64,000 nt of DNA, taken from positions 274,380 to 338,379 of the forward strand of contig NZ_JAFIQX010000009.1 in NCBI RefSeq assembly GCF_017356035.1, given 5' to 3'. The position numbers and the translations under genes are program-made. Each line of letters opens with the position of its first letter. The first letter of the stretch is position 1. The stretch is from Longitalea luteola (GTDB lineage: Bacteria > Bacteroidota > Bacteroidia > Chitinophagales > Chitinophagaceae). The notes below the pieces were generated by a model, which saw only the letters and a program-made list of their open reading frames with translations, was not told the origin of the DNA and did not search any database. Of this stretch, positions 52,141 to 62,046 are shown piece by piece.

Positions 52141-55100
52141 ATGATACTAACTGAAAAATTCTTAACCGAACTGCAAAGACGCCTTAAAATTGGTAATCGC
52201 AGGGGAGTTCATCTAAATGCTATACCAGGAAACTCGCGTTACAAATTTGACATAAGCCGTCTATCATCCATTGATAAAAATTTACCTGAGAAATTTTTAA
52301 AAGCCCTTTTGACAGAACTCCCATTAAAATTCAGGATTAGCTGGAAAGAAAATGTTCCTGACCTGAATTCTCTTTTCGAAGAAGATCAGGTGCAACTTGT
52401 AAAAATCACAAAGGCATTAGAAAATCTCATCAATCAGACGGAAGCCATCGAGTCCGAAAAAGGGATCAACACTTTTGGTTTTGGGTTTCCAATTTTGGCA
52501 AGGCGCGATCAGGTCGACAATAAACTGACCATAGCCCCGGTGTTAATCTGGTCACTTCGAGTAAAACGAACCAAAGAATTTAATACCTGGGAGGTACTCC
52601 GAACAGAAGATGATCCAATTTATATTAATGAGGTGCTAATAAACCATCTCGAAAACGACGCAGGTGTATTGATCCAGCAGCTTTCAAGTGAAATGTTGGA
52701 TGACGGCTTAATCAATTATGACGAATTAATCGAAATTTGCGCAAATTTACTCCGTTCAGTTAATACGTCTACTCCACTCGACCTTGAAAATTTTCTTAGG
52801 ACAAAGTTTTCCAAGATCAATGCTATTGGGGATAAAACGCATTATGAAAAGCTTCCATTAAACTCCACCAATTCTTTTATTGATGTTGGCGGACTATTTT
52901 CAATTTTCGAAGTACAAAAGCAAAATATCATTAATGATTACAGCAAACTTTTAGAACTGAAAGGATCGGAAATCGACCTGGGAGACATTATTGATCACAC
53001 TTTTCAGCCAATATCTGCAATAGAAACCGATCCTTCGCAACAACACATTCTACATTCACTGGAAAATACCAGGAATATTCTGATTCAAGGGCCTCCAGGA
53101 ACAGGTAAAAGTCAGACCCTTACCGCGGTATTAGTAAATGCATTAGAAAATAAAAGAAAAACTCTTGTTGTTTGCGAAAAGAGAACTGCACTCGAAGTTT
53201 TACACGAAGCATTGCTTGATAGGGGACTCGGGTACCATTGTGTTCTAATCCGCGACCTTATCAAAGACCGGAAAACAGTTGTCGATTCAGTGCGGGATCG
53301 AGTAGATAACTCAGATTATAAGCGTTATAGATACAACTTTTCAAAAGAAGCTCTTGACAATATACTTGTGAAGGCTAAAGGGTTGATCACAGCTATTAAT
53401 AAAAAACATCAAAAAGTCGGAAAAGAAATTCTTGGAGATAAAAACTGGACAGTTGTTGTAGGGAACCTTTTGAAAGCAACAAAAAGTCACAAGAGTTCAC
53501 CCATAACTATAGACAAAAGTCAATTTGAATACACTCCCCAAGAGCTAGACAGCTTACTTGATCTTTTTCAAAAATGCGAACCTCTATACAAAGAATATTC
53601 AGAGATAGCATGTTTGTCATTCCTGAATCCAAGTAAATTAACTGGCGAGAACCCCTACATCGTTGAACAAGCGCTGCACGAAGATTTCAAACTTTACAAA
53701 AACCATCTTCAACAGATTAATCTGATACTTGACACCAACAAAAAAGAATATTTATTATTTAGGAGGTCGGAACTGACAATCCAAATTAATATTGCAAACA
53801 CTCATATATCTTCCCTTTTAAACAAAGAAGCTGAATACAAAAACTTATTTGATTCTTTGTGCACCAATTATATTAATGCCAGACAAAAAGAATTTGATCA
53901 ACAATATGAAACGGTAGTTACCCTTATTGCAGAAATCGACACAATATTATTCAACAAAACGGAAAATCATGATCTGCTGGATGAAATCAAAACCTCTAAA
54001 TTCACCTATAAGTTCAGTTCTCTTTTTTCCTCAAGAAAAAGCCAAACGATAAAGAATCAACACCGGCTACGAATAGCCTTTCTATCTCTTCAGAATGTAC
54101 TAAATGACTCAAAAGATATTCCTCGCGTCAAATTTGATGGCTCTCTAAAAGACAAACAAACATTGTATAACGGATTTAAGCTTATCCTGTATAATAGAGC
54201 AAATGATATGCAGAGAACATTTCAATCAGAATACGATCAATTCAACGTTAATACCTTACTGGAGAACTCTGATAATTCAGCGCTATATAAAAAAATAGAA
54301 AATCAAATAAAGGATGATAACTCATCCGAAATTATAAAGAATTGTCTCAGTTCAATTCTCTCTTCTATTAAACAGATTATCGCAGATACGAAGCAAGGGT
54401 ATACCAACCTCAGCAGATGCTTGAATGAGTGCAAGGATATTAAATTGGACTACACATTTGACAGATCTTTCAAAGACAATAAGATTATCCTACAAAATAA
54501 ATTGAAAGACGATCTGACTTTAATAACAAATGAATTTGATGCTAAAGTTCAGGAAGAGTTTCAACAGTTAGCGCTCCTAAAAACAAACCCGACTGAAATA
54601 AAAATTGAAAGCCTCCCCCTCTTACAAGAAAAAGTTTCATTACTGGCCAACAAAATCAAAAATGATAGTTGGACTACAGAAGAAATCCAGTTATCGGACT
54701 TGCCTACATTCATTTCCTCGCTGGAATCTATAATAAACAAGAAAAAGGACTACTTCGACAATCATATTGATTTGTTCACAATAGAATTCAAATGGTTTCA
54801 GCTATTTAACAGCTTATCCGATAATACCAAAAATATCATTGACCAACTGAAACCGACATTCGATTGGCAAAAAGCATTCCTCTCGGCTTACCTACAATCC
54901 TTACTTATTCAATCAGCAGACCTAGACTTACCAACAAATGATAATGAGCTGATTGAACTAGACAAGGCACTTTCAGGCATCGAAACCGAACAACTAAAGT
55001 TTATTAAGCAATATTGGTATTCCAAACAAATTGATTCTACCAGAGAGTTTGAGCAAAATAATGTCAACATATCAGTTGAAAACCTTTACAATAAACGAAG

Positions 55101-56967
55101 CAGTCACCGGTACAAAAGACTTTCGCTAAGACAAATCGTTCAATATAATGCAGATTTGTTTACAGACTTCTTCCCGATAATTCTCACATCGCCGGATGTA
55201 GCCAGCAACCTGTTTAAGGGAATGAATAAATACTTCGATATTGTCATGTTTGATGAAGCCAGCCAGCTACGACTCGAAGACAATTTACCAGCCCTTTTGA
55301 AAGGAAGGCAAATAGTTATCGCAGGTGATGAACATCAAATGCCTCCATCAAATTATTTTAGCAAAGTATTTGACGGATCCGTTGAAGATGAAGAAGATTT
55401 AGATGAAGAAGAAGATACCTTTTTGGATAAGGATGATATTTTGCTTTCCTGCGAATCTTTACTTGATTTCGGAACTGAATTAAATTTTGAAAAAAGGTAT
55501 TTGGATTTCCACTATCGCTCCAGACATCCCTATCTCATTGATTTTTCCAATTATGCTTTTTATAACCAACGACTAAAGCCTTTACCCAACTCTTTTCATT
55601 ACATCCCCATCAAGTACATACAGGTAAATGGAACTTTTTCGGATCACACGAACGAAGCTGAAGCAGAAATTGTTTTATCCATCTTAGAAAACAATATTCA
55701 CCGTTTGCCGAATGGTAATTACCCTTCAGTGGGAATCGCAACGTTTAATATCGCACAACGAAACTTAATAAAAAGTAAGATAATAGAACGGCAAAAGTTT
55801 CGCAAATTCGAAGCATTCAACGAAAAGATCCTGGAACTCGAAAAAGAAGGCGGATTGTTTATTAAAAACCTAGAAAATATTCAGGGGGATGAGCGGGATG
55901 TAATAATATTATCGACGACCTATGGGATAGGAAAAGACAAAAGGTTCGCCCAAAGGTTCGGACCAATTACCCATTCTAAAGGGTATAAACTGCTGAATGT
56001 AATTATCACGAGGGCTAAATACAAGGTCTATGTATGTTCATCTATACCCGAACAGGTATTTATGAACTATAAAGATCATTTGGTAACTGAAGGATCCAAT
56101 AATAAAAAAGCTGTGTTCTATGCTTATTTAGCCTATTCAAAAGCAATCAGCGACCAGAACCACGATTTACGGATGGCGGTTCTTACAACTCTCGCTGAAA
56201 ATACTAGTCGGAGCACTAGTTTCGAGTCATATAAAATAGGTGAATTGGAATCACCATTTGAGGAGGAGGTTTATCAAACGTTGACTGACCACTTTCGAAA
56301 TGAAAAAATTCTAACTCAGGTTCAGTTTGCAGGCTTTAGAATTGATATTGTTTATGATTCAAAAATAGAGGGCGTACCAAAAATTGCAATTGAATGTGAT
56401 GGGGCCAAATACCATTCCAGTAAGGAGGCCTATTTGTATGACAGACATCGGCAGAAAATTTTAGAGCAGCATGGTTTTGTATTCCATAGAATATGGAGTA
56501 CCAACTGGTGGCGCAATGTTACTAGGGAAACTCAACGCTTGATAGATTTTATTAAACAAACTGAGTCTATAAAAAGCTTTGACCACAAGAATTTATCGAA
56601 AACCGCATTAGCATTTACGGATGAAACTATTTCTGTGGAAAGTTATTTATCACAAAAAAATGATCTAACTGTAGAAGATTATTCCAATATAATTGCTAAA
56701 GCCGAACTTGAAATAATAAATCAGCACAACCAGACCCGTTTTGTAATGACAAACAGTAAAGTAGGGCTAAAGTACTTAAACAACGGTAGAACATTAATGG
56801 TGCAGCTTACAGCCAATGATGAAATAGTAAAAGGCCCAACGAACGGAATTCAAAAAATTCACTATAAATCTCCACTTGCTGAATCATTATTAGGTCGCAC
56901 TACCGGTGATATTGTCAAGGTCGGTGATTTAGATAGCTATGTTGAAATACTTTCAATTTCAGCATAA
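52141..56967 (+). CDS. SF1 helicase-nuclease with GreA/GreB-like tail
   Basis: A 1608-residue protein. An unassigned N-terminal region (1-300) precedes Walker A Gln-Gly-Pro-Pro-Gly-Thr-Gly-Lys-Ser (about 314-322). A long coiled-coil insertion (about 400-950) splits the helicase core. The core resumes with Walker B Phe-Asp-Glu-Ala-Ser-Gln-Leu (about 1037), Ala-Gly-Asp-Glu-His-Gln-Met-Pro-Pro (about 1060), Tyr-Arg-Ser-Arg-His (about 1124), Gln-Gly-Asp-Glu-Arg-Asp (about 1246) and Ile-Thr-Arg-Ala-Lys (about 1288). A Vsr/DUF559-like nuclease follows (Ile-Asp-Ile-Val-Tyr, Ile-Glu-Cys-Asp-Gly-Ala-Lys-Tyr-His, about 1369-1450). The tail (about 1538-1608) resembles the GreA/GreB C-terminal domain (Ser-Pro-Leu-Ala-Glu-Ser-Leu-Leu-Gly). 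It heads a three-gene operon. A role in defence against foreign DNA is inferred. Confidence 0.85.
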   Translation: MILTEKFLTELQRRLKIGNRRGVHLNAIPGNSRYKFDISRLSSIDKNLPEKFLKALLTELPLKFRISWKENVPDLNSLFEEDQVQLVKITKALENLINQTEAIESEKGINTFGFGFPILARRDQVDNKLTIAPVLIWSLRVKRTKEFNTWEVLRTEDDPIYINEVLINHLENDAGVLIQQLSSEMLDDGLINYDELIEICANLLRSVNTSTPLDLENFLRTKFSKINAIGDKTHYEKLPLNSTNSFIDVGGLFSIFEVQKQNIINDYSKLLELKGSEIDLGDIIDHTFQPISAIETDPSQQHILHSLENTRNILIQGPPGTGKSQTLTAVLVNALENKRKTLVVCEKRTALEVLHEALLDRGLGYHCVLIRDLIKDRKTVVDSVRDRVDNSDYKRYRYNFSKEALDNILVKAKGLITAINKKHQKVGKEILGDKNWTVVVGNLLKATKSHKSSPITIDKSQFEYTPQELDSLLDLFQKCEPLYKEYSEIACLSFLNPSKLTGENPYIVEQALHEDFKLYKNHLQQINLILDTNKKEYLLFRRSELTIQINIANTHISSLLNKEAEYKNLFDSLCTNYINARQKEFDQQYETVVTLIAEIDTILFNKTENHDLLDEIKTSKFTYKFSSLFSSRKSQTIKNQHRLRIAFLSLQNVLNDSKDIPRVKFDGSLKDKQTLYNGFKLILYNRANDMQRTFQSEYDQFNVNTLLENSDNSALYKKIENQIKDDNSSEIIKNCLSSILSSIKQIIADTKQGYTNLSRCLNECKDIKLDYTFDRSFKDNKIILQNKLKDDLTLITNEFDAKVQEEFQQLALLKTNPTEIKIESLPLLQEKVSLLANKIKNDSWTTEEIQLSDLPTFISSLESIINKKKDYFDNHIDLFTIEFKWFQLFNSLSDNTKNIIDQLKPTFDWQKAFLSAYLQSLLIQSADLDLPTNDNELIELDKALSGIETEQLKFIKQYWYSKQIDSTREFEQNNVNISVENLYNKRSSHRYKRLSLRQIVQYNADLFTDFFPIILTSPDVASNLFKGMNKYFDIVMFDEASQLRLEDNLPALLKGRQIVIAGDEHQMPPSNYFSKVFDGSVEDEEDLDEEEDTFLDKDDILLSCESLLDFGTELNFEKRYLDFHYRSRHPYLIDFSNYAFYNQRLKPLPNSFHYIPIKYIQVNGTFSDHTNEAEAEIVLSILENNIHRLPNGNYPSVGIATFNIAQRNLIKSKIIERQKFRKFEAFNEKILELEKEGGLFIKNLENIQGDERDVIILSTTYGIGKDKRFAQRFGPITHSKGYKLLNVIITRAKYKVYVCSSIPEQVFMNYKDHLVTEGSNNKKAVFYAYLAYSKAISDQNHDLRMAVLTTLAENTSRSTSFESYKIGELESPFEEEVYQTLTDHFRNEKILTQVQFAGFRIDIVYDSKIEGVPKIAIECDGAKYHSSKEAYLYDRHRQKILEQHGFVFHRIWSTNWWRNVTRETQRLIDFIKQTESIKSFDHKNLSKTALAFTDETISVESYLSQKNDLTVEDYSNIIAKAELEIINQHNQTRFVMTNSKVGLKYLNNGRTLMVQLTANDEIVKGPTNGIQKIHYKSPLAESLLGRTTGDIVKVGDLDSYVEILSISA

Positions 56968-57055
56968 TAAATGAAATAAAGAATTCATCTTCAGGAAAGT
57001 CTTTAACGTTCAAAGCATTGAACATACCTATAAAATTTCCACCAATTCGAAAACC

Positions 57056-59626
57056 ATGATTGCTTCAATTGAAAAAGGCAGAAAAGAAGACGGCAACCGA
57101 TCTATAGCAGATAAGATCATTAAGCGCCTTCATGATCTTGACAAAACTGTTGAAAAGAATCATGGCCGCTGGGCATGGGAGTTACTTCAGAACGCAAAAG
57201 ATAGTATTGCTGATACGGATGACCGGCAAGTTTCAGTTCAAATAATTCTGACAGATAACTACGTTGAATTTAAGCATAATGGTTCTCATTTTACTGAACA
57301 GGATGTTAGGGGCCTGATTAACCAAATTTCTTCCAAAGAGTTAGAGGAAGATCAGCCAAAAAGAAAAACGGGCAAGTTTGGCACCGGCTTCCTAACGACA
57401 CATCTGTTGTCCAAAGTGATAGCAATTGAAGGCATTGTTGAGACGGAAAATGGACAATTATTCAAATTCGGCTTGAACTTAGACCGAGACGGTAAAACAA
57501 CAACCCAACTGGTTCCAAAGATTGAAAAAGCCTGGGAAGAATTCCACAATTCAGCCATGCCTGTTACCAAATTTGAACCCACTGCCTATAATACTTCATT
57601 TAAATATAACCTCGCTACTAAGAAGCAAAAGGACATTGCAACGGCTGGTGTCCAGGAATTTCTGGAGCTTGTGCCTTTTGTTTTAGCATTTAATCCCAAA
57701 ATTAGCTTGATTGAGATATTTCAAAATGGAGGGAAAACCAAAACTTCTTTTCAGGCATTGGATAACTTCTTTGATGACGCCATAGTATCTATTCAAAAAA
57801 CGTTGGAGACAAAAAAAGAAACCATTGAAATTTTTACCTTCAAGAATGACAAAGTTCAGATAGCTATAGAATTGCTGGCGCAAGGTGAGAATTATGTATT
57901 TAAAGCCATCAGTTCATTTCCTAAACTTTTCTGCGATTTTCCTTTAATTGGTTCCGAAGACTTCCATTTTCCGGTGGTAATAAATAGCTTTCATTTTAAT
58001 CCATTGACAGAGCGGGACGGCATTTGGCTAAAGGGAGAAGAAGACCCTGAGGTAACGCAAAATAAAGGCTTAATAGAATCAGCTTTTAAACTTTACAAGG
58101 ATCTTCTGGCAGAAGCCATTACTCGTAAGTATAAACTGCTTTATAACCTTGTAGACACAAGAATCCCCTCTTCTAACGCTGACTATTTCGATAGAAAATG
58201 GTTTAAAGAAACCATTCAGATCCCCATGAGGACATTCCTTTGGGAATCCTCAATTGTCGAGCCTGCAAACAACTCCCCAACATTTAAGACGCTGAAAGAA
58301 ACATGGTTCCCGCACAAGAAATACAATTCAGAAATCAGGAAAAAAATCTGGCAATACTACTTTGATCTATTTCCTTCTGCGGTTTGTAAAAAGAATCATA
58401 TGGAGTATTGGTGCGACTTGTCTTGGGAGAATTGGAACGAACTAACTTATGAAGAATTGATGTCTGATATCGCCAATCAGCAAACCATAGAAGAGTTAAG
58501 CAAAACTTTAACTAAGAGCGAAGAAGACACCTTCGATTGGCTCAATGAAGTATGCAGCTTAATTTTAGAAGACGATACCTTACTAGCTAAATTTGAAAAA
58601 AGCGCAATCATTCCCAATAAGAAGCTGGAACTAAAAAGCGCAAAAACAGAAAAAGGAAATGCAAACTTATTTATTGATAGAATAAATGATCCCAAACTTA
58701 TTAAAATATTAAGCGTACTCGGCGAAGATTGGGACGAAATTCTAATTCATGACTCTGTGCGCTTTGGACGGTATCCGGTCAAAGAAAAGAAAACTATTGC
58801 AAATGCCATTACGCAAAAGCTTAGGAACGCTTCATCAAGCGATCCGGATGTGATTGCTGCCATCAATCTCCTGTCAGAATGGTTTGAACATAATATTAAA
58901 GACGGGCCTGAGCTATTCCCGGAGCTCTATGCAAAGAGAGCAGAACTATTTATGAACACGATTAAGGATAAGGACAGCCTTTACAAGGTAATGAGAAGTA
59001 AAACGGCATTGGCAAAATTATCGGAAGTTGCTCAGGCGATAGATAATGATCCTGACATTTTAAGTAAGCTGAAAAGTGCTACCGAGCTGGAAAATCTGCT
59101 TGGTGAATTTAATGTCACCAATGCTGAAGAGCTAAGAAACTTAATTTATAAATTTCAGAATGCAAATGGTGAATCAAAGATCATAATCACCTCTGAAGTT
59201 TTGGCAGGCCTTGGTGTATCAACCGTTGACGAATTGGAGGAACTATTAAAAGATACCGACTTCGCAAACAAATTCGTTCACTACTCCAAACCTAACACTG
59301 CTTCCTTTCTGATAGCCCAGTCGCTTATCAAAAGAGCGAAAGAAAATATCATTGATCATCTGTCAAACCTACCCAACTATGATTGTTCCGAGTTAGAAGA
59401 GCTGGCTACAACGGTTCTAGGTGGGATCAAAAAGGAGGGACTGCCGATTCATGTTGTTATTCGTCCCTCGGATTTTGGGTATGTAATTGTCTATTTTTCT
59501 TCGGAAAAGGACACACTTGATTACGCAAACGCGGAGCTATGGATAGATAACGGTAAGGAAGAGCCAAGGCACCTGACTTTGGGAAAAATTCTAAAAACCA
59601 CCGGCATCAACAAAATACCCATTTGA
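57056..59626 (+). CDS. GHKL (sacsin N-terminal-like) ATPase
   Basis: An 856-residue protein with a GHKL/HATPase fold at the N-terminus: N-box Trp-Glu-Leu-Leu-Gln-Asn-Ala-Lys-Asp-Ser (about 41-50), a G1-like Phe-Lys-His-Asn-Gly-Ser-His-Phe (about 70-77) and G2 Gly-Lys-Phe-Gly-Thr-Gly-Phe (about 105-111). This matches the sacsin/Hsp90-like ATP-binding family found in bacterial conflict systems. The remaining 650 residues are mostly helical and unassigned, with a Leu/Glu/Asp-rich helical region (about 640-760). It begins 88 bp after the helicase gene and ends 1 bp before the AlbA_2 gene, so the three are one operon. ATP-driven conformational sensing is a plausible role. Confidence 0.8.
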   Translation: MIASIEKGRKEDGNRSIADKIIKRLHDLDKTVEKNHGRWAWELLQNAKDSIADTDDRQVSVQIILTDNYVEFKHNGSHFTEQDVRGLINQISSKELEEDQPKRKTGKFGTGFLTTHLLSKVIAIEGIVETENGQLFKFGLNLDRDGKTTTQLVPKIEKAWEEFHNSAMPVTKFEPTAYNTSFKYNLATKKQKDIATAGVQEFLELVPFVLAFNPKISLIEIFQNGGKTKTSFQALDNFFDDAIVSIQKTLETKKETIEIFTFKNDKVQIAIELLAQGENYVFKAISSFPKLFCDFPLIGSEDFHFPVVINSFHFNPLTERDGIWLKGEEDPEVTQNKGLIESAFKLYKDLLAEAITRKYKLLYNLVDTRIPSSNADYFDRKWFKETIQIPMRTFLWESSIVEPANNSPTFKTLKETWFPHKKYNSEIRKKIWQYYFDLFPSAVCKKNHMEYWCDLSWENWNELTYEELMSDIANQQTIEELSKTLTKSEEDTFDWLNEVCSLILEDDTLLAKFEKSAIIPNKKLELKSAKTEKGNANLFIDRINDPKLIKILSVLGEDWDEILIHDSVRFGRYPVKEKKTIANAITQKLRNASSSDPDVIAAINLLSEWFEHNIKDGPELFPELYAKRAELFMNTIKDKDSLYKVMRSKTALAKLSEVAQAIDNDPDILSKLKSATELENLLGEFNVTNAEELRNLIYKFQNANGESKIIITSEVLAGLGVSTVDELEELLKDTDFANKFVHYSKPNTASFLIAQSLIKRAKENIIDHLSNLPNYDCSELEELATTVLGGIKKEGLPIHVVIRPSDFGYVIVYFSSEKDTLDYANAELWIDNGKEEPRHLTLGKILKTTGINKIPI

Positions 59627-59627
59627 G

Positions 59628-60311
59628 ATGATAACTGAATCGGAAATATCGAAGATCATAGGTCAACCGGAAGGCCAGCAATTGGAATATAAAGCGGTAT
59701 TGCCGCCGTCGAGAACTATTGCTCAATTGATTTGTTCATTTGCCAATGCCGATGGGGGATATATTGTTTTAGGAGTATCAGAAAGTCCAGGCAGAACGCT
59801 TGAAATACCCGGCCTTAGCCAGGACTTTCACGCCAATTCAATTACCCATAAGGCACTTGATCTTCTTTCACCGCAGCCTCAAACCCATTACCAATATATC
59901 CAGCACCAGGGAAAAAGTCTGTATATAATCAAGGTTGAAAAATCAGGCGTTACGGTAAGTGCAGAGGGCCGCATTTTCAAGCGTGTTGGCGTAGAGACAA
60001 TTTTAATAAACCCAGCTAAAATAGAATTTAAAGGCGGTTATCAAAGAGTCAGGGATACGCACCAATTGCTTGTAAACAGCAAGCAGCACGCGACAAACTC
60101 AAAATCCAGAATGATCGAACATTATCAGAGTATCCTGAAAATTATAGATGACCTGAATAAGCAATTATATCCACACGGTCCATCAAATTTTACAACCGAC
60201 CCTGAGGGAAAGGTTTTGACAAGAATCTTATACTCCTCCTTTGTTGATAATTTTGAAACCTATCTGTCCGATATTCTGTATGAAATATTCCTGGCCTGTA
60301 AATTCTCGTGA
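59628..60311 (+). pseudogene. AlbA_2 (Schlafen-like) N-terminal part, gene split by ISL3 element
   Basis: The intact first 223 codons, plus four from the element, give 227 residues. The AlbA_2/Schlafen-type domain (about 10-130) shows Leu-Glu-Tyr-Lys-Ala-Val-Leu-Pro, then Ile-Cys-Ser-Phe-Ala-Asn-Ala-Asp-Gly-Gly-Tyr-Ile-Val-Leu-Gly-Val. The gene starts 1 bp after the GHKL gene stop. At 60296 it is interrupted by the insertion sequence and the rest continues at 62047-62457. Joining the two parts gives an uninterrupted 359-codon frame with a C-terminal HEPN-like domain. The truncated protein could still be made, but it would lack the HEPN part. Confidence 0.85.
60290..60296. repeat. target-site duplication, left copy
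   Basis: CCTGGCC directly precedes the left inverted repeat of the ISL3 element and recurs exactly at 62040-62046 after the right one. The codons encode part of Phe-Leu-Ala in the disrupted gene. ISL3 elements usually duplicate 8 bp; the eighth base differs here. Confidence 0.85.
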
Positions 60312-60338
60312 TGTTGGTTCTTCGTCAAATTTGGGGGT
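60297..60338. repeat. left terminal inverted repeat of the ISL3 element
   Basis: 42 bases beginning TGTAAATTCTCGTGATGTTGG. The inner part is the exact reverse complement of the right terminus. The transposase stop codon (60325) lies inside it. Confidence 0.88.
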
Positions 60339-61929
60339 CAGTTATTCCAAGAATCATTCTCTTTCTTAACAGATTAAAGCTTGCACGGCCATACATCTGT
60401 CTCTTAACTGTTTTTAATTTATTGATTTGACCTTCTACTTGCCCATTGCTCCATTGAGTCGAGAATGCATTTTTTACAGCAGTAAAATCAGTCAGAAGCC
60501 CTTTTGCAAATGCCTTTAATTCATTTATTGAGCATTCCATCGATTTGTCAATCCATCCCCTTAGTTTATCACCCTGCTTCTTTTCCATTATTGCTTTAAA
60601 CTCCTGTACCAAATCAATAGCTATATTTATGTCAGATGATTTTTCCTTGAGAATATGAAGAAGGGCCTGTTCGCTGCTTGACAGATCACTTTCACATTTA
60701 TATACTAACAGGCTTACTTTTGCGGCGCTCCATGATTGTCGTGGAATATAGGATCTATTTGTTTTATTTCTGGTTCTTGTATGGTTTCTAAGAAACTGGT
60801 ATACTACAGAACGACTGCCACCGTAACCGAGTTGTTTTATCTCCTTCCACAGTTGGATTACCTCGATGCCTGGACATTCTTTTATTCTTTCTTTAAAATA
60901 ATTAGCAAATTTTAGTATTTCGGATCTTGGGCCATTTTTACTAGGTGGCTCATCCAGGTGAATATATTTTCTTACGGTATTGCGGCTCATTTTTACAATC
61001 CCTGCGATGGCTCGTATTGGTGTACCTAATGCATAAAGTTGTTTAATTTCACATAGCTTTGAAGTTCGTTCTGTAGCAATGCTATGCTCGGTTAAAAGCG
61101 GGTTCTCATTATCAGGATTTATTTGCTCATGTTTAGATTTTTCTGCACAAGCTATTTCTTCCCTGCGAAGCTGTTGTCTTTTCCTTTCGAGAAACTTCTT
61201 AACTGCGTCTCCCATATTCTTAAGCAAATGCCACCGATCTGCCACTTGCATTGCTGTAGGAGCACCATTTTTTATTCCATTGGCATATTTTACATATCGA
61301 TCTCTTGTTACAAGCTTAATATGACTTTGTGCTCGCAGCCACTTCTCTACAGAGCTAGCTTCCCTGTCAGGAAGCAAATCAATAATCTTTCGATCCTTTA
61401 GATCAATAATTGCTGTGCCATAGGTGTGGCCTTTCTTATAAGCCCAGTCATCAATACCAATGTGGGAAGGTGCCGTTGGTACGTTAATATCTTTTTTATA
61501 AATATGCCGGATCAAGCTACTACTGCTTGTTTCAATATTTAATGTGTCACATAGCTTTTTTCCAGGATTGCCACCCATTAGCAAAGCAATTTTAAGTAGC
61601 TTATCGTCTAATCGTATTGTATTACGTTTATATGGAAGAAAGTGGACCGGAAATCGCTGAGAAAACACTTTTCTGGAACATTTGCTATTCTTACAATAGA
61701 ATTTGCCAACTCTTAAGGTAAGAACAATGCTATAACCTAAAATTGGCAAATCTTTCACTCTCCTAACATAATAACTATGTAAACGAGTACTATGTACATT
61801 GCAATCGGGGCATGTGTTCTTAAATTGTGTGCAATGAACATTTAAGATAATTTTGCGCGATTCCTTTATACTTGAATTTATTTCAAAATTCCCTGTTACA
61901 TTCTCAAATAATAATTCATGGAGCAACAT
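60325..61929 (-). CDS. ISL3 family transposase
   Basis: A 534-residue DDE transposase. The N-terminal zinc-finger pair is Cys-Pro-Asp-Cys (about 40-43) and Cys-Lys-Asn-Ser-Lys-Cys (about 79-84). The first catalytic Asp lies in His-Ile-Gly-Ile-Asp-Asp-Trp-Ala-Tyr-Lys-Lys-Gly (about 160) and the second in Val-Ala-Asp-Arg-Trp-His-Leu-Leu-Lys-Asn. An internal helix-turn-helix (Ile-Ala-Gly-Ile-Val-Lys-Met-Ser-Arg-Asn-Thr-Val-Arg-Lys-Tyr) follows, and the catalytic Glu is in Ser-Asn-Gly-Gln-Val-Glu-Gly-Gln-Ile-Asn-Lys-Leu-Lys. All motifs are present with no frameshift. It lies opposite to the interrupted operon. Confidence 0.95.
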   Translation of the reverse strand: MLLHELLFENVTGNFEINSSIKESRKIILNVHCTQFKNTCPDCNVHSTRLHSYYVRRVKDLPILGYSIVLTLRVGKFYCKNSKCSRKVFSQRFPVHFLPYKRNTIRLDDKLLKIALLMGGNPGKKLCDTLNIETSSSSLIRHIYKKDINVPTAPSHIGIDDWAYKKGHTYGTAIIDLKDRKIIDLLPDREASSVEKWLRAQSHIKLVTRDRYVKYANGIKNGAPTAMQVADRWHLLKNMGDAVKKFLERKRQQLRREEIACAEKSKHEQINPDNENPLLTEHSIATERTSKLCEIKQLYALGTPIRAIAGIVKMSRNTVRKYIHLDEPPSKNGPRSEILKFANYFKERIKECPGIEVIQLWKEIKQLGYGGSRSVVYQFLRNHTRTRNKTNRSYIPRQSWSAAKVSLLVYKCESDLSSSEQALLHILKEKSSDINIAIDLVQEFKAIMEKKQGDKLRGWIDKSMECSINELKAFAKGLLTDFTAVKNAFSTQWSNGQVEGQINKLKTVKRQMYGRASFNLLRKRMILGITDPQI

Positions 61930-61996
61930 TCCAATTGTTTGGGCTAGGTTACGCCCTTATTTTCGAATCAAAAAGCTGTTGTGTGAAACTAACGTA

Positions 61997-62039
61997 ACCC
62001 CCAAATTTGACGAAGAACCAACATGCGCAGGAATCTACA
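61997..62039. repeat. right terminal inverted repeat of the ISL3 element
   Basis: 43 bases whose first 28 (ACCCCCAAATTTGACGAAG...) are the exact reverse complement of the left terminus. It is followed by CCTGGCC at 62040-62046. Confidence 0.88.
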
Positions 62040-62046
62040 CCTGGCC

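Larger units (their letters stand above)
60297..62039. mobile_element. ISL3-family insertion sequence, 1743 bp, complete
   Basis: The element has one transposase gene on the minus strand and near-perfect terminal inverted repeats (60297-60338 and 61997-62039). The inner 28 bases match exactly (start ATGTTGGTTCTTCG); the outer 14-15 match imperfectly (TGTArATTC...). It is flanked by a 7-bp CCTGGCC duplication. Both termini, the coding frame and the duplication are intact, so the insertion looks recent and the element may be active. Confidence 0.92.

Noticed and set aside
60311..62024. Element ends placed at the perfect 28-bp inverted repeat
   Set aside because: No matching direct duplication flanks those positions, and the host frame is not restored. 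The outer TGTA ends with CCTGGCC satisfy both tests.
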